A DNA stretch of 64,000 bases, from assembly GCF_052180245.1 (NCBI RefSeq), contig NZ_CP197474.1, positions 1,240,001-1,304,000 on the forward strand, read 5' to 3'. A program made the position numbers and the translations under genes. Positions 17,665 through 26,635 of the stretch are shown one piece after another (within the stretch, counting starts at the first letter, position 1; the number at the start of each line of letters is the position of its first letter). A model generated the notes under the pieces. It made no database searches, was not told the DNA's origin, and worked only from the letters and a program-made list of their open reading frames with translations. The DNA is from Parapusillimonas sp013416435. Lineage in GTDB: Bacteria; Pseudomonadota; Gammaproteobacteria; Burkholderiales; Burkholderiaceae_B.

Positions 17665-18953
17665 CGGTTACCGACGTGAAAAAGCTACCCGCCCCAAAGC
17701 CCGAAACCGAGATCGAAAAAGCCTCTGAAAAGGAAACCCAAGGCCTTATCGCCCGCCTGGGGCGCTGGCTAGAGCGCGATCATCTGCCTTTGCAAACAGA
17801 CGTCCTTGCGCTGTTCACGGCGCGCATGACCGACGTCGCCGCCAACCGTAAGGCCAAGCAATGGAGTCAACGCTATCTTGCCGCCGATGCCAATGAAAGG
17901 CGCGCCTTGCTGGCGGGGCTGGTGCAGGCCAGTGCCGGTCTGGAGCCCCGGGACGACAAGGGCTTGCGTCTGTTCCGCCGCTTGTATGCGCAGGCCGACA
18001 GCTTGCATTTGCTGGTAGAGCTTCGCGCCGACATGCTGCGCTGGCGCAATCAGGTGGCGGGGCTGACCGTGCTCGAACGCGAACTGGAAGGCCTGCTGTC
18101 CAGCTGGTTCGATGTTGGCATGCTGGAACTGCGGCCGATCACATGGGACTCGCCTGCGTCCCTGCTCGAGAAGCTCATCCAGTACGAGGCCGTCCACGAG
18201 ATCCGTTCCTGGGACGAGCTCAAGCACCGCGTCGCCAGCCAGCGCCGCTGCTACGCTTTTTTCCATCCGCGCATGAGCGACGTGCCGCTGATTTTCGTCG
18301 AGATCGCGTTCGCGCCCGAGATGGCGGGCGACGTCCAGATGCTGCTGGATCCCGCAGTTCCGGCGGGCGATCCTTCCAAGGCGCGCTGGGCCATCTTCTA
18401 TTCGATTTCCAATACTCAGCCGGGCCTGCGCGGCATCAGCTTCGGCAATTTCCTGCTCAAGCGAGTGATCGACCAGTTGCTCATCGAACTGCCGAAGCTC
18501 AAGTCGTTCGCGACGCTGTCGCCCATTCCGGGGTTTGCCGATTGGCTGGGCAAGCAGGACGGCAAAGCCATACATGAACTGCTGCACGACAAGGCCGATC
18601 GGCAAAAAGCGCTGGACGACGCCACGGCCGGGCAAACATGGGTCGAGCGCTTGCGGGCGGCTACGGCTGGAACCGCCAGCGATGCCGTCCGGCGATCCGG
18701 CCTCCGGCTGGTGTCGCATTACCTCAAGTCCATGAAGAACGGGCAGCCCCTGGACGCGGTGGCCCGCTTCCATCTGGGCAACGGCGCGCGTATCGAGCGC
18801 ATCAACTGGGCGGCCGACACGTCGCCCAAAGGCATCGCGCAGTCCTGCGGCATCATGGTCAACTATCTGTACGAGCTCGACCAGCTCGACGACAATCTTG
18901 CGCTGCTGGCTGCAGGCAAGCCCAAGACCGGAATGAACCTGAGATGGCTATGA
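17661..18953 (+). CDS. Malonyl-CoA decarboxylase
   Basis: A 430-residue MCD-family enzyme that converts malonyl-CoA to acetyl-CoA and CO2. The helical N-terminal domain is followed by the acyltransferase-like domain with FHPRMSDVPLIFVEIAFAPE, the catalytic-Ser region SISNTQPGLRGISFGNFLLK and the catalytic-His region FHLGNGARIERINWAADTSP, then the closing GIAQSCGIMVNYLYEL. The start overlaps the regulator stop (ATGA) and the stop overlaps the crotonase start. It is the second enzyme of malonate catabolism, with malonyl-CoA synthetase two genes downstream. Confidence 0.93.
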   Translation: MTVTDVKKLPAPKPETEIEKASEKETQGLIARLGRWLERDHLPLQTDVLALFTARMTDVAANRKAKQWSQRYLAADANERRALLAGLVQASAGLEPRDDKGLRLFRRLYAQADSLHLLVELRADMLRWRNQVAGLTVLERELEGLLSSWFDVGMLELRPITWDSPASLLEKLIQYEAVHEIRSWDELKHRVASQRRCYAFFHPRMSDVPLIFVEIAFAPEMAGDVQMLLDPAVPAGDPSKARWAIFYSISNTQPGLRGISFGNFLLKRVIDQLLIELPKLKSFATLSPIPGFADWLGKQDGKAIHELLHDKADRQKALDDATAGQTWVERLRAATAGTASDAVRRSGLRLVSHYLKSMKNGQPLDAVARFHLGNGARIERINWAADTSPKGIAQSCGIMVNYLYELDQLDDNLALLAAGKPKTGMNLRWL

Positions 18954-19750
18954 GTCAGCAAGGCCGGGAGGGCGGTCGCATCCTGACGGAGCGGCGGGGG
19001 CGGGCCGCCTACGTCACGCTCAGTCATCCGGGGCGGCTCAATGCCTTGTCCATCTCCATGTGGCAGCAGCTTGAACGCATTTTCGGCGAATTGTCTTCCG
19101 ATACCGAGCTGCGCTGCGTCGTCTTGTCCGGCGAAGGCGGGAATTTTGCGGCGGGCGCCGACATCGGCGAATTTCCCCAGGCGCGTGCCGATATAGACGG
19201 CGTCATGCACTACCATCTTCAGGTGATCGCCCCGGCGCTCAAAGCGATCGCCGCGTGCCAGCATCCCGTCGTGGCCCGGATCGAAGGGGTGTGCGTCGGC
19301 GGCGGGCTCGAGATCGCCAGCCAGTGCGACCTGCGCATCGCTGCCAGATCCTCGCGTTTCGGCGTGCCGATCAACAAGCTTGGTTTTCCCATGGCGCCCG
19401 ATGAAATGCAGGGCCTATTGGCGCTGGCCGGGCGGGCGGCGACACTCGAGATCCTTCTGGAAGGCAGGGTGTTTGGCGCCGACGAAGCCATGTCCAAGGG
19501 TTTGCTGACCCGTGTGGTGCCCGATGCCGATCTGGGCGCAGACATGGATCGGCTGGTCGGCCGGCTCGAAAAAGGGGCTGCCATGGCGGCTCGCTTGAAC
19601 AAGCAAATGGTGGCTCGTCTCAGTTCCAGCCCCGAACCCCTGTCCGAGGCGGAGCTTCGGTCTTTTTTCAGTTATGCCCCCAGCCGTGATCATCGCGAGG
19701 GCGTCGACGCATTTTTGGCTGGCCGTGAGCCAGTGTTTTCAGGAGATTGA
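18950..19750 (+). CDS. Enoyl-CoA hydratase/isomerase (crotonase) family protein
   Basis: 266 residues from ATG 18950 (overlaps the decarboxylase stop as ATGA; an in-frame ATG at 18944 is also possible). Crotonase signatures: oxyanion-hole segments GGNFAAGADIGEF and EGVCVGGGLEIASQCDLRIA. The first catalytic Glu (GGGLEIA) is present, but the second, which in true hydratases lies in the PEI segment, is replaced here (FGVPINKLGFPMAPDEMQGL). It may therefore catalyse something other than water addition. Its place between decarboxylase and synthetase suggests a role on malonyl- or methylmalonyl-type CoA esters. Confidence 0.85.
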   Translation: MSQQGREGGRILTERRGRAAYVTLSHPGRLNALSISMWQQLERIFGELSSDTELRCVVLSGEGGNFAAGADIGEFPQARADIDGVMHYHLQVIAPALKAIAACQHPVVARIEGVCVGGGLEIASQCDLRIAARSSRFGVPINKLGFPMAPDEMQGLLALAGRAATLEILLEGRVFGADEAMSKGLLTRVVPDADLGADMDRLVGRLEKGAAMAARLNKQMVARLSSSPEPLSEAELRSFFSYAPSRDHREGVDAFLAGREPVFSGD

Positions 19751-19751
19751 A

Positions 19752-21278
19752 TTGGAAGGCAATGCAAATTTGTACGCTTTGCTGGCATCGGGGTTTCCGG
19801 CCGACCGTTCCGCGGTCGCCATCGAGACACCGGACCGCAACTACAGCTGGAACGACATCGATGAAATGAGCGCGCGGTTCGCCTCCTTGCTGCAGGCGCT
19901 TGGCCTGCCCGCGGGCGCGCGCGTTGCGGTCCAGGTCGAAAAATCGCCTGAAGCGCTGATGCTGTACCTGGCGACGCTGCGTGCCGGCTTGGTGTATTTG
20001 CCTTTGAACACTGCTTACCGCTCTGCGGAAATCGAGTATTTCCTGACCGATGCAGAGCCTTCCGTCGTAGTGTGCGACAGCAAGAACCATGAATGGATTT
20101 CGGTGCTGGCTGAAAAGGCGGGCACCCAGTACGTATATACGCTCGACGAAGACGGCACGGGCAGCTTGCCGCTGGCCGCCGCCAGCCAGCCGGACAGCTT
20201 CGAAACGGTCGGCAGCGCGCCGGAGGACCTGGCCGCCATTCTGTATACCTCGGGCACCACCGGGCGCAGCAAGGGTGCCATGCTTACGCACCGCAATCTA
20301 TCGTCCAACGCACAGGTGCTGAAGGAATACTGGGGCTGGCGTTCCGACGACGTTCTGCTTCACATGCTGCCCATCTTCCACGTGCACGGCCTGTTCGTCG
20401 CTTCGCATGGCGCCTTGCTCGCGGGCGCGCGCATGATCTGGCTGCCCAAGCTCAATATAGACCAGGCTCTGCATTATCTGCCGCGCAGCACGGTCATGAT
20501 GGGCGTACCCACTTATTACGTCCGCTTGCTGGCGGATCCCCGCTTCACGCGCGATGCCTGCGCCAACATGCGCCTGTTCATTTCCGGTTCCGCGCCGTTG
20601 CTCATGGAAACCTTCACCGAGTTCCAGGAACGCACCGGCATGACCATACTGGAGCGCTACGGCATGAGCGAAACCGTCATGCTGACGTCCAATCCCTATG
20701 ATGAGGCTCGCGGCAAGCGGCTGGGCGGCACGGTCGGAGAGCCTCTGCCCGGCGTGTCCGTGCGCGTTGTCGACGACCAGGGCAAAGAACTGCCACCGGG
20801 TGAAATCGGCAACGTGCAGGTCAAGGGGCCCAATGTGTTTTCCGGTTACTGGCGCATGCCCGAGAAAACCCGCGAGGAGTTCACCAGCGACGGCTGGTTC
20901 CGCACCGGCGACGTGGGGCAATGGGGCGGCAATGACGTTCCGGATCGATACCTCACCATCGTGGGCCGCAGCAAGGACCTGATCATTTCCGGCGGATTCA
21001 ACGTCTATCCCAAGGAAATCGAACTCTTCATCGACACCATGCCCGGCGTGGACGAGTCCGCCGTCATCGGCGTGCCGCACCCCGACTTCGGCGAGGCGGT
21101 GGTGGCGGTGGTGGTTCCCAAGAAGGGTCAGAGCCTGGATGCGGCAGGCATGCTTGCCCAGCTCAAGGCGGGACTTGCGAACTTCAAAGTGCCCAAGCAA
21201 TTGCACGTGGTCGCGGAGCTTCCCAGGAACACCATGGGTAAAGTACAAAAGAATGTGCTGCGAGAGCAGTTCAAGTAG
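19752..21278 (+). CDS. matB: Malonyl-CoA synthetase (acyl-adenylate-forming ligase)
   Basis: The start is TTG 19752, with AGGAG at 19741-19745 and 1 bp after the crotonase stop; 508 residues. ANL-superfamily motifs are complete: P-loop YTSGTTGRSKGAMLTH, ISGSAPLL, ERYGMSETVMLTSNPY, the GWFRTGDVG aspartate, the hinge GRSKDLIISGGFNVYPKEIE and the C-terminal catalytic lysine in PRNTMGKVQKNVL. Context (decarboxylase, GntR regulator, solute-binding protein) indicates ATP-dependent ligation of malonate or methylmalonate to CoA, as MatB does. Longer in-frame versions starting near 19674 would overlap the previous gene and lack a ribosome site. Confidence 0.9.
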   Translation: MEGNANLYALLASGFPADRSAVAIETPDRNYSWNDIDEMSARFASLLQALGLPAGARVAVQVEKSPEALMLYLATLRAGLVYLPLNTAYRSAEIEYFLTDAEPSVVVCDSKNHEWISVLAEKAGTQYVYTLDEDGTGSLPLAAASQPDSFETVGSAPEDLAAILYTSGTTGRSKGAMLTHRNLSSNAQVLKEYWGWRSDDVLLHMLPIFHVHGLFVASHGALLAGARMIWLPKLNIDQALHYLPRSTVMMGVPTYYVRLLADPRFTRDACANMRLFISGSAPLLMETFTEFQERTGMTILERYGMSETVMLTSNPYDEARGKRLGGTVGEPLPGVSVRVVDDQGKELPPGEIGNVQVKGPNVFSGYWRMPEKTREEFTSDGWFRTGDVGQWGGNDVPDRYLTIVGRSKDLIISGGFNVYPKEIELFIDTMPGVDESAVIGVPHPDFGEAVVAVVVPKKGQSLDAAGMLAQLKAGLANFKVPKQLHVVAELPRNTMGKVQKNVLREQFK

Positions 21279-21402
21279 GTGTAGGGTTCCGGCTCTGCAT
21301 CGTTGTTTGCAGTTGTTGTAAACCAGCCCTGTACGGTTCGCGCAGGGTTCCAGAGCGCGGATTCCCGCGCTCGATCAAATAGAAAAATGTTGGAGGAGAT
21401 CC

Positions 21403-22374
21403 ATGAAAGTACGTCTTGCATATGCGGCAGCGCTCGCTCTGTCCGCCATGGCCGTATCCGGTAGCGCATACGCGGCCTGGCCCGAGCGTCCCATCACCAT
21501 CGTCGTACCGTTTCCCGCAGGGGGCGGCACCGATACCTTTGCACGGCCGCTGGCCCATCAACTGGGCGAGCAGCTCGGCAAGAGCGTCGTTGTCGACAAC
21601 AAGGGCGGGGCAGGCGGCACGCTGGGCGCTGGGATTGCCGCGCGCGCAACGCCCGACGGCTACACTTTCTTCATGGGAGGAGCACACCACGTCGTGGCGC
21701 CTTCCACCTACAAGAAACTGAACTACGATATCCAGAAGGACTTCGTTCCAGTGGCGCTGCTGGCGCAACCGCCACAAGTCATCGTGGTCAATCCCAGCAA
21801 GCTGCCAGTCACGAGCGTCAAGGAATTGATCGAGAAGGCAAAGGCCAGTCCCGGCCAGATCAACTTCGGATCCGCCGGCGTGGGCAGCACCCACCACCTG
21901 GCGGGCGAACTCTTCAAGATCAAGAATGATGCCGACCTGACGCACGTGCCTTATCAGGGCGCCGGTCCTATGCTCACCGGCCTCATCACTGGCCAGGTCG
22001 ATATGGCGTTCGACGGCCTGGGCTCCTCGGCTTCGCACATCCGGGCTGGAACGATCCGTCCATTGGCGGTTGCGTCCGCACAGCGTTCCCCGACTTTCCC
22101 CGATGTGCCGACAGCGGCGGAAGCGGGGGTGCCTGAATACGAGGTCTCGACCTGGTATGCCATGTGGGCGCCTGCTGGAACGCCGCCCGATATCGTCAAG
22201 AAGATGTCCGAGGAAATCACCAAGGCGCTGAACAGTCCCAAGATCAAGGAACTTTGGGCCAGCAATGGCACAGCCGTTCCCAACATGACAGGGGAAGACT
22301 TCGGCAAATTCGTCGACAGCGAGATCAAGCGCTGGGGCGGAGTGGTCAAGCAGGCCGGCGTCGAACCCCAGTAA
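21403..22374 (+). CDS. Bug-family tripartite tricarboxylate transporter solute-binding protein
   Basis: A 323-residue periplasmic protein with a signal peptide (MKVRLAYAAALALSAMAVSG, cleavage at AYA-AWP) and the Bug core WPERPITIVVPFPAGGGTDT, FGSAGVGSTHHLAGELFK and WYAMWAPAGTPPDIVKKMSE. Bug proteins bind dicarboxylates and other small acids and feed TctAB permeases, which are not encoded here. Placement 124 bp after malonyl-CoA synthetase suggests it captures malonate. GGAGG lies before the ATG. Confidence 0.9.
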   Translation: MKVRLAYAAALALSAMAVSGSAYAAWPERPITIVVPFPAGGGTDTFARPLAHQLGEQLGKSVVVDNKGGAGGTLGAGIAARATPDGYTFFMGGAHHVVAPSTYKKLNYDIQKDFVPVALLAQPPQVIVVNPSKLPVTSVKELIEKAKASPGQINFGSAGVGSTHHLAGELFKIKNDADLTHVPYQGAGPMLTGLITGQVDMAFDGLGSSASHIRAGTIRPLAVASAQRSPTFPDVPTAAEAGVPEYEVSTWYAMWAPAGTPPDIVKKMSEEITKALNSPKIKELWASNGTAVPNMTGEDFGKFVDSEIKRWGGVVKQAGVEPQ

Positions 22375-22396
22375 GCGCCGCCAGTCAGGGCTATGA

Positions 22397-23851
22397 CTAT
22401 AAGTAAGGGCTGGCCAGCCATATAACCCGGTTCCGCAATCGTTTGCGGAAAGGAATGGCGGCCAGTCCTTCCAGTGTCACGGCATCGGCGTCCTGGATTT
22501 CGGCGTCGATCAGGCTCTCGATTTCAGCCGCGGTGTCGCGGCTGTATATTTCCATGTCCAGCTCGAAGTTCAGCCGCAGACTGCGTGGATCCAGGTTCGA
22601 CGATCCCACGTACGACCAGGCGCCGTCGATGGTAATGAGCTTGGCATGGTTGAAGTTTCCTCGCGCCCGCCATACCCGGCAGCCGCTGCGTATGACCTGG
22701 TCCAATTGTGCCGTCATGGCGTAGTTGACGAGGCGCAGGTTGTTCTGGCCCGGAATGACGATGTCCACCGTGATGCCACGCCTTGCGGCGGTATTGATGG
22801 CGCCCATTAGCACCTGGTCCGGCAGGAAATACGGTGACTGTATGCGGATGTGCTTTTGCGCAATGGCGAACGCGCCGAGCAGCATGTTGTGCGTGCCGAC
22901 CATATTGCGGTCGGGCCCCGAACGTATGCAGCGCGCGGGGGCCAGCGGCTGAGGCGGATCCCAGTGATCGCTGCACCACGCCTTGAATGTAAGGTTCTCT
23001 TTGGTGGTGAATTCCCAATCATGTGCGAACACGGACATGAGCTGCAGCACGACCGGACCCTCGACCAGAAAATGGGTATCCATCGTGGTCTTGTCACCCC
23101 CGATCTCCTTGGTGAAACCGGCCCGGATGTTCATGCCGCCGGTGAAGGCAATGCTGCCGTCCACCACGAGTATCTTGCGGTGGCTGCGCAGGTTGGCGTA
23201 GGGCATGCGCAGCCCCAGCGGATTGGTCATGAAAAGCGCGGACGGCACGCCTTTCTTCCGCAATAGGCGGATGATGGGAGGGCGCGAGTATTTCGAGCCC
23301 ACGGCGTCGATCAGCACGCGCACATTGACGCCGCGCTGGTGCGCGCGCGCCAGCGCATCGGCGATCTTCCTGCCCACGCTGTCGTTGTCGAAGATATACG
23401 TCTGCAGGGCAATGGACCGCTGCGCGCCATCGATTGCCTCGATCATGGCGGGATAGGTTTCATCGCCGCCGCGCAGTATCCGTATGTGGTTGCCATCGCG
23501 CAAGGGAAAGCGGCTGATCCTGTCGCCCAGCACGCGCAGCGAGTCGAGCTGCGGCGCGCCCATCATGGCGATGTCGACGCACGGGGGCGGCGGGTTGGGC
23601 GAGGATTCCTTCAGGCTCTTGTTGCGCTGTTCCGAAATATGGTCGTGACGTATGCGATTGATGCCCGCGATCAGGTAGACGAAGGGACCGAGCAGCGGCG
23701 ACATGACGATGATGCCTACCCACCCTATGGCGGCCCGGACGTCGTTCTTGGTCATGGCGGCATGCACGGCCGCCGTGCCGCCAACGGCAATGCTCAAAAG
23801 GAAAGCAAGATGCGGCCAATATTCGGAAAACAAAGACTGCAACGAAGCCAT
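22397..23851 (-). CDS. cls: Cardiolipin synthase (phospholipase D family)
   Basis: A 484-residue protein with two N-terminal membrane segments (about 10-30 and 40-63), a linker, then two PLD domains. The HKD motifs are HRKILVVDGSIAFTGGMNIR and HAKLITIDGAWSYVGSSNLD, in the normal ClsA arrangement. It condenses phosphatidylglycerol into cardiolipin at the inner membrane. It converges on the malonate operon with only 22 bp between stops. Length agrees with ClsA (about 480). Confidence 0.9.
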   Translation of the reverse strand: MASLQSLFSEYWPHLAFLLSIAVGGTAAVHAAMTKNDVRAAIGWVGIIVMSPLLGPFVYLIAGINRIRHDHISEQRNKSLKESSPNPPPPCVDIAMMGAPQLDSLRVLGDRISRFPLRDGNHIRILRGGDETYPAMIEAIDGAQRSIALQTYIFDNDSVGRKIADALARAHQRGVNVRVLIDAVGSKYSRPPIIRLLRKKGVPSALFMTNPLGLRMPYANLRSHRKILVVDGSIAFTGGMNIRAGFTKEIGGDKTTMDTHFLVEGPVVLQLMSVFAHDWEFTTKENLTFKAWCSDHWDPPQPLAPARCIRSGPDRNMVGTHNMLLGAFAIAQKHIRIQSPYFLPDQVLMGAINTAARRGITVDIVIPGQNNLRLVNYAMTAQLDQVIRSGCRVWRARGNFNHAKLITIDGAWSYVGSSNLDPRSLRLNFELDMEIYSRDTAAEIESLIDAEIQDADAVTLEGLAAIPFRKRLRNRVIWLASPYL

Positions 23852-24022
23852 GTCGGAGACGCCATCAGTGATGTCCCTGCGTGCGCAACGCGGTAGAAGG
23901 GGCCTTGCATGGCCGGATGCGGGTATCGGGACAGCGCCAAGTATATCGGTTAATGTGGCTGGTGTTACAGAGTCGCGACACTGCTACGCGAGGCCGGGCG
24001 CCATCTCATCGGCCCTGCTTCG

Positions 24023-24337
24023 TCATAACCTTGGCTTGGTCGTATCCATTTCGGGCGGGATCGGCTGACCCTGGCCGGGGTCGTCCGGATCGATGGGCGT
24101 GGTGCCGGGCAGGTCCGGGTTTTCGGGATTCGGCAGCGGCTGCCCCGGCTTGGGTGGCACGTCGATGGGTGGCTCTCGCTGCGGATCGGGCCTGTGGGCG
24201 CTTGGCTTGCGCATATAGTCCTGATCGGGCTTGCCCGCGGGCGTGCCGCCCTCGCCGATGTCGCTGCCGGGTAGCTTACTGGTTGCTCCGGGCGGTTCGC
24301 GCTTCAGCGGGTCGGTATCTGGCATTGGCTTGCTCAT
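24023..24337 (-). CDS. Proline-rich hypothetical protein (104 aa)
   Basis: Start ATG 24337 with AAGGAG 7 bp upstream. The product is Pro/Asp/Gly-rich and low complexity throughout (PIDVPPKPGQPLPNPENPDL; PDDPGQGQPIPPEMD), with no signal peptide or membrane segment, so it is expected to be disordered. No function is recognised. The strong ribosome site favours expression. Confidence 0.6.
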   Translation of the reverse strand: MSKPMPDTDPLKREPPGATSKLPGSDIGEGGTPAGKPDQDYMRKPSAHRPDPQREPPIDVPPKPGQPLPNPENPDLPGTTPIDPDDPGQGQPIPPEMDTTKPRL

Positions 24338-24614
24338 GATCATCTCCTTGGGTTTGGCCTCAAGGAGTTGCAACAAGCGTGCCTGGGCTTTAACGCTAAG
24401 CCTCGGACACTTTTTCAGCCTCGCCGAGTTTGATTGGGTGCTTGATACCGCTTGCTGATGTGGCCAGGTGCTTAAGATCTCGTCGCGCTACCGCGAAATT
24501 CAGGGCTCTGGTTCATAAGAGTCTCTGCAAACCATCACTGAAACGTACTGAGCCACCGGCATCAGCAGCGCCTCGGGTAAACTCCCTGGAATATAGAAGA
24601 AGTGGAGTAAAGTA
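24338..24614. other. Intergenic region, no recognised feature
   Basis: No gene, palindrome or RNA recognised; composition becomes AT-richer towards the right, as in the gene that follows. Confidence 0.5.
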
Positions 24615-25088
24615 ATGCAGAGATCCTGGTTTGGCCTCAATATAGCCCCATGCTACGACGGGTTTTACGACGTCAAGTTTGCAGATGGTACAGAGCGGCG
24701 CATTGAGTTCAGAGATGGCGTATGGATTCAACTGGGTTTCACGCACTGGAGCGGTCAAATGGTGCTGCTCCCAAAGGGTGAGTTCGACGGACTGCGAAAG
24801 CTACTTAGCAGCGCCTCGATAGCCGCGCGCCACAAGGAAGTCCGGGAGGCAGCGCTTCGGCTTGCTAGACACTATGTCGTGAAGAATCGAACTATACCGG
24901 CAGTGACGTGCTATCAAATCGCTTTTGCTCTTGGCGGTGAACTGGAGCCAGTGGACTTTGACCAACTGGCAAACAGATTCGCCAAACTTTCAGAGAAAGG
25001 GCGATCAAGAGTCGAAGAGCACTTGTCTAATCTCGCGATAGAAGGAATTGAGAGTTCTCGCAAGTGGTATCTTGGTATCGATTCCTGA
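24615..25088 (+). CDS. Hypothetical protein (157 aa), AT-richer than its neighbours
   Basis: Unrecognised soluble protein beginning MQRSWFGLNIAPCYDGFYDV. The first 50 residues look like a beta-rich ligand or nucleic-acid-binding module (DVKFADGTERRIEFRDGVWI) and the rest is helical. GTGGAG lies upstream of the ATG. Codon usage includes many A/T-ending codons unlike the flanking genes, and it lies next to tRNA-His, both consistent with horizontal acquisition. Confidence 0.55.
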   Translation: MQRSWFGLNIAPCYDGFYDVKFADGTERRIEFRDGVWIQLGFTHWSGQMVLLPKGEFDGLRKLLSSASIAARHKEVREAALRLARHYVVKNRTIPAVTCYQIAFALGGELEPVDFDQLANRFAKLSEKGRSRVEEHLSNLAIEGIESSRKWYLGIDS

Positions 25089-25192
25089 ATGCTTTTTTTG
25101 CTGGCCAAGGGCTTGAGATTAAAAGAACCGAGGCGATACGGTAGTCGTCCTTGTTAAATAAAATCTGGTTATAAGCACAGTATTTTTAGCGC

Positions 25193-25217
25193 AAAAAAGC
25201 CCGCTTGAAAGCGGGCT
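25193..25217 (-). terminator. Intrinsic terminator downstream of tRNA-His
   Basis: AGCCCGC (25198-25204) and GCGGGCT (25211-25217) form a 7-bp stem with a 6-base loop; on the minus strand the hairpin is followed by a run of T (complement of 25193-25198). It is about 80 bp past the tRNA 3' end. Confidence 0.8.
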
Positions 25218-25295
25218 AGTATGGCGCATGTCACCAAGTTCGGTTTATGCCACCATTTCGTGATTTTGCGAAATCATCAAAATCTGCATAATTCT

Positions 25296-25372
25296 TGGGG
25301 TGACCGATGGGGCTCGAACCCACGACAACCGGAATCACAATCCGGGACTCTACCAACTGAGCTACGGTCACC
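25296..25372 (-). tRNA. tRNA-His (anticodon GTG)
   Basis: Cloverleaf on the minus strand: acceptor GTGACCG/CGGTCAC plus the histidine-specific extra 5' G opposite discriminator C, anticodon stem CCGGA/TCCGG around TTGTGAT, T loop TTCGAGC. The 3' CCA is encoded (25296-25298). Confidence 0.95.
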
Positions 25373-25480
25373 ACTGTTTCGAAACAGCGCAAAACATCAA
25401 CTGAAAATTATAGCAGCTTTCGAAGGCTGATTGATGGCGCTGATCCAAGAAACGGAATTCTACCATGGAACTGATGGGAT

Positions 25481-25595
25481 GGGGTCAGACCCGTAAGGGG
25501 TCTGACCCCAAGAATCACAGAGAGAGGTAAGACCCTTTTCGGGTCTGACCCCAAGAATCACACAGAGGGGTCAGACCCTCTTTGGGTCTGACCCC
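25481..25595. repeat. Three tandem GTCAGAC palindromes after the metallopeptidase gene
   Basis: Copies at 25481-25509, 25526-25552 (left arm degenerate, GGTAAGACCC) and 25567-25595 are separated by related spacers containing AAGAATCACA, so this is a tandem array of a roughly 43-bp unit. The array ends 15 bp past the metallopeptidase stop. Confidence 0.93.
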
Positions 25596-25610
25596 CCCCC
25601 CGGGCGGCAA

Positions 25611-26468
25611 TCATAACGTCGCGATATTGAAGGTATCGCATTGCGCCGGGTCGCCTTCCTGGAAGCCGCGCTTGAACCACCGCACCCGCTGTGCGGAGCT
25701 GCCGTGGGTGAACGAGTCGGGCACGATGTAGCCCTGGGATTGCTGCTGCAGCTTGTCGTCGCCGATGGCGCTGGCGGCATTCAGGGCTTCTTCGATATCT
25801 CCGGCTTCGAGCGTATTGCGCTGGGCATCGGAGTGATGGGCCCAGACGCCCGCCAGGCAGTCCGCCTGAAGCTCGACGCGGACCGAGATCTGGTTCGACG
25901 CTGCGGCGTCGCCGCGTCGGCGCAGTTGCTCCGCCTGGTCGGTGATGCCGCGCAGATGCTGGACGTGATGGGCTACTTCGTGGGCGATCACGTAAGCCTG
26001 CGCGAAGTCTCCGGGGGAGTTCAGCTGTTGCGCCATTTGCCTGAAAAAGCTTAAATCCAGGTATACCTTGCTGTCGCCGGGGCAGTAGAAGGGACCCATG
26101 GCGGATTGCCCGGTTCCGCAGGCGGTGGGCGTCGCGCCGGAAAACAGCACGAGCTTGGGCTGCTGGTAGCTTCCCCAGCCCTTTTGGGAAAAGATCGCGG
26201 TCCAGGCGTCTTCGGTGTCGGCCAGCACTTTGGATACGAAGCGTGTCTCGGGCGTCGCTTCAGGCGTGGCGCCCGTTCCGTAGCTGCTTTCCTGGCCGGG
26301 CGGCTCCAGGGCGTTTTGCAGGACGATGCTCGGATCCACGCCGAAATAGATCGCGACCAGCGCCAGCACGATGGTTCCCAAACCGATCTTGCCCCGTCCG
26401 CCTATCGGCAGCCGTGCGCCTCGGCGGTCTTCAATGTTTTTGCTTTCGCGCGAGTTGTCGAGGCGCAT
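25611..26468 (-). CDS. Neutral zinc metallopeptidase (YpfJ/KPN_02809 family)
   Basis: Start ATG 26468 (AAGGAACC upstream), 285 residues. Residues about 28-45 are a single membrane anchor; the rest faces the periplasm. The gluzincin/metzincin-like motif HEVAHH is at 163-168 (YVIAHEVAHHVQHLRGITDQ), with a downstream ELQADCLAGVW that supplies the third ligand. The family is widespread but its substrates are unknown. The gene is bracketed by GTCAGAC palindromes on both sides. Confidence 0.88.
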   Translation of the reverse strand: MRLDNSRESKNIEDRRGARLPIGGRGKIGLGTIVLALVAIYFGVDPSIVLQNALEPPGQESSYGTGATPEATPETRFVSKVLADTEDAWTAIFSQKGWGSYQQPKLVLFSGATPTACGTGQSAMGPFYCPGDSKVYLDLSFFRQMAQQLNSPGDFAQAYVIAHEVAHHVQHLRGITDQAEQLRRRGDAAASNQISVRVELQADCLAGVWAHHSDAQRNTLEAGDIEEALNAASAIGDDKLQQQSQGYIVPDSFTHGSSAQRVRWFKRGFQEGDPAQCDTFNIATL

Positions 26469-26513
26469 TGGGTGGTTCCTTTTTTGCTGTGACGGCATGG
26501 CCTATCTAAACCA

Positions 26514-26543
26514 GGGGTCAGACCCCGTGCGGGGCCTGACCCC
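26514..26543. repeat. GTCAGAC palindrome upstream of the metallopeptidase
   Basis: A full-length copy with a GTGC centre and one changed base in the right arm (GGGGCCTGACCCC), 45 bp before the metallopeptidase start. It is the last copy I see in the window. Confidence 0.93.
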
Positions 26544-26635
26544 ACCTCCGGCGTTTGCAGGCGCTGCAGCAATTTTATTGCCTGCGCGGGCGTTGGAACT
26601 TAAACTCACCCATCAAGAATGTTAGGATACGTTAA

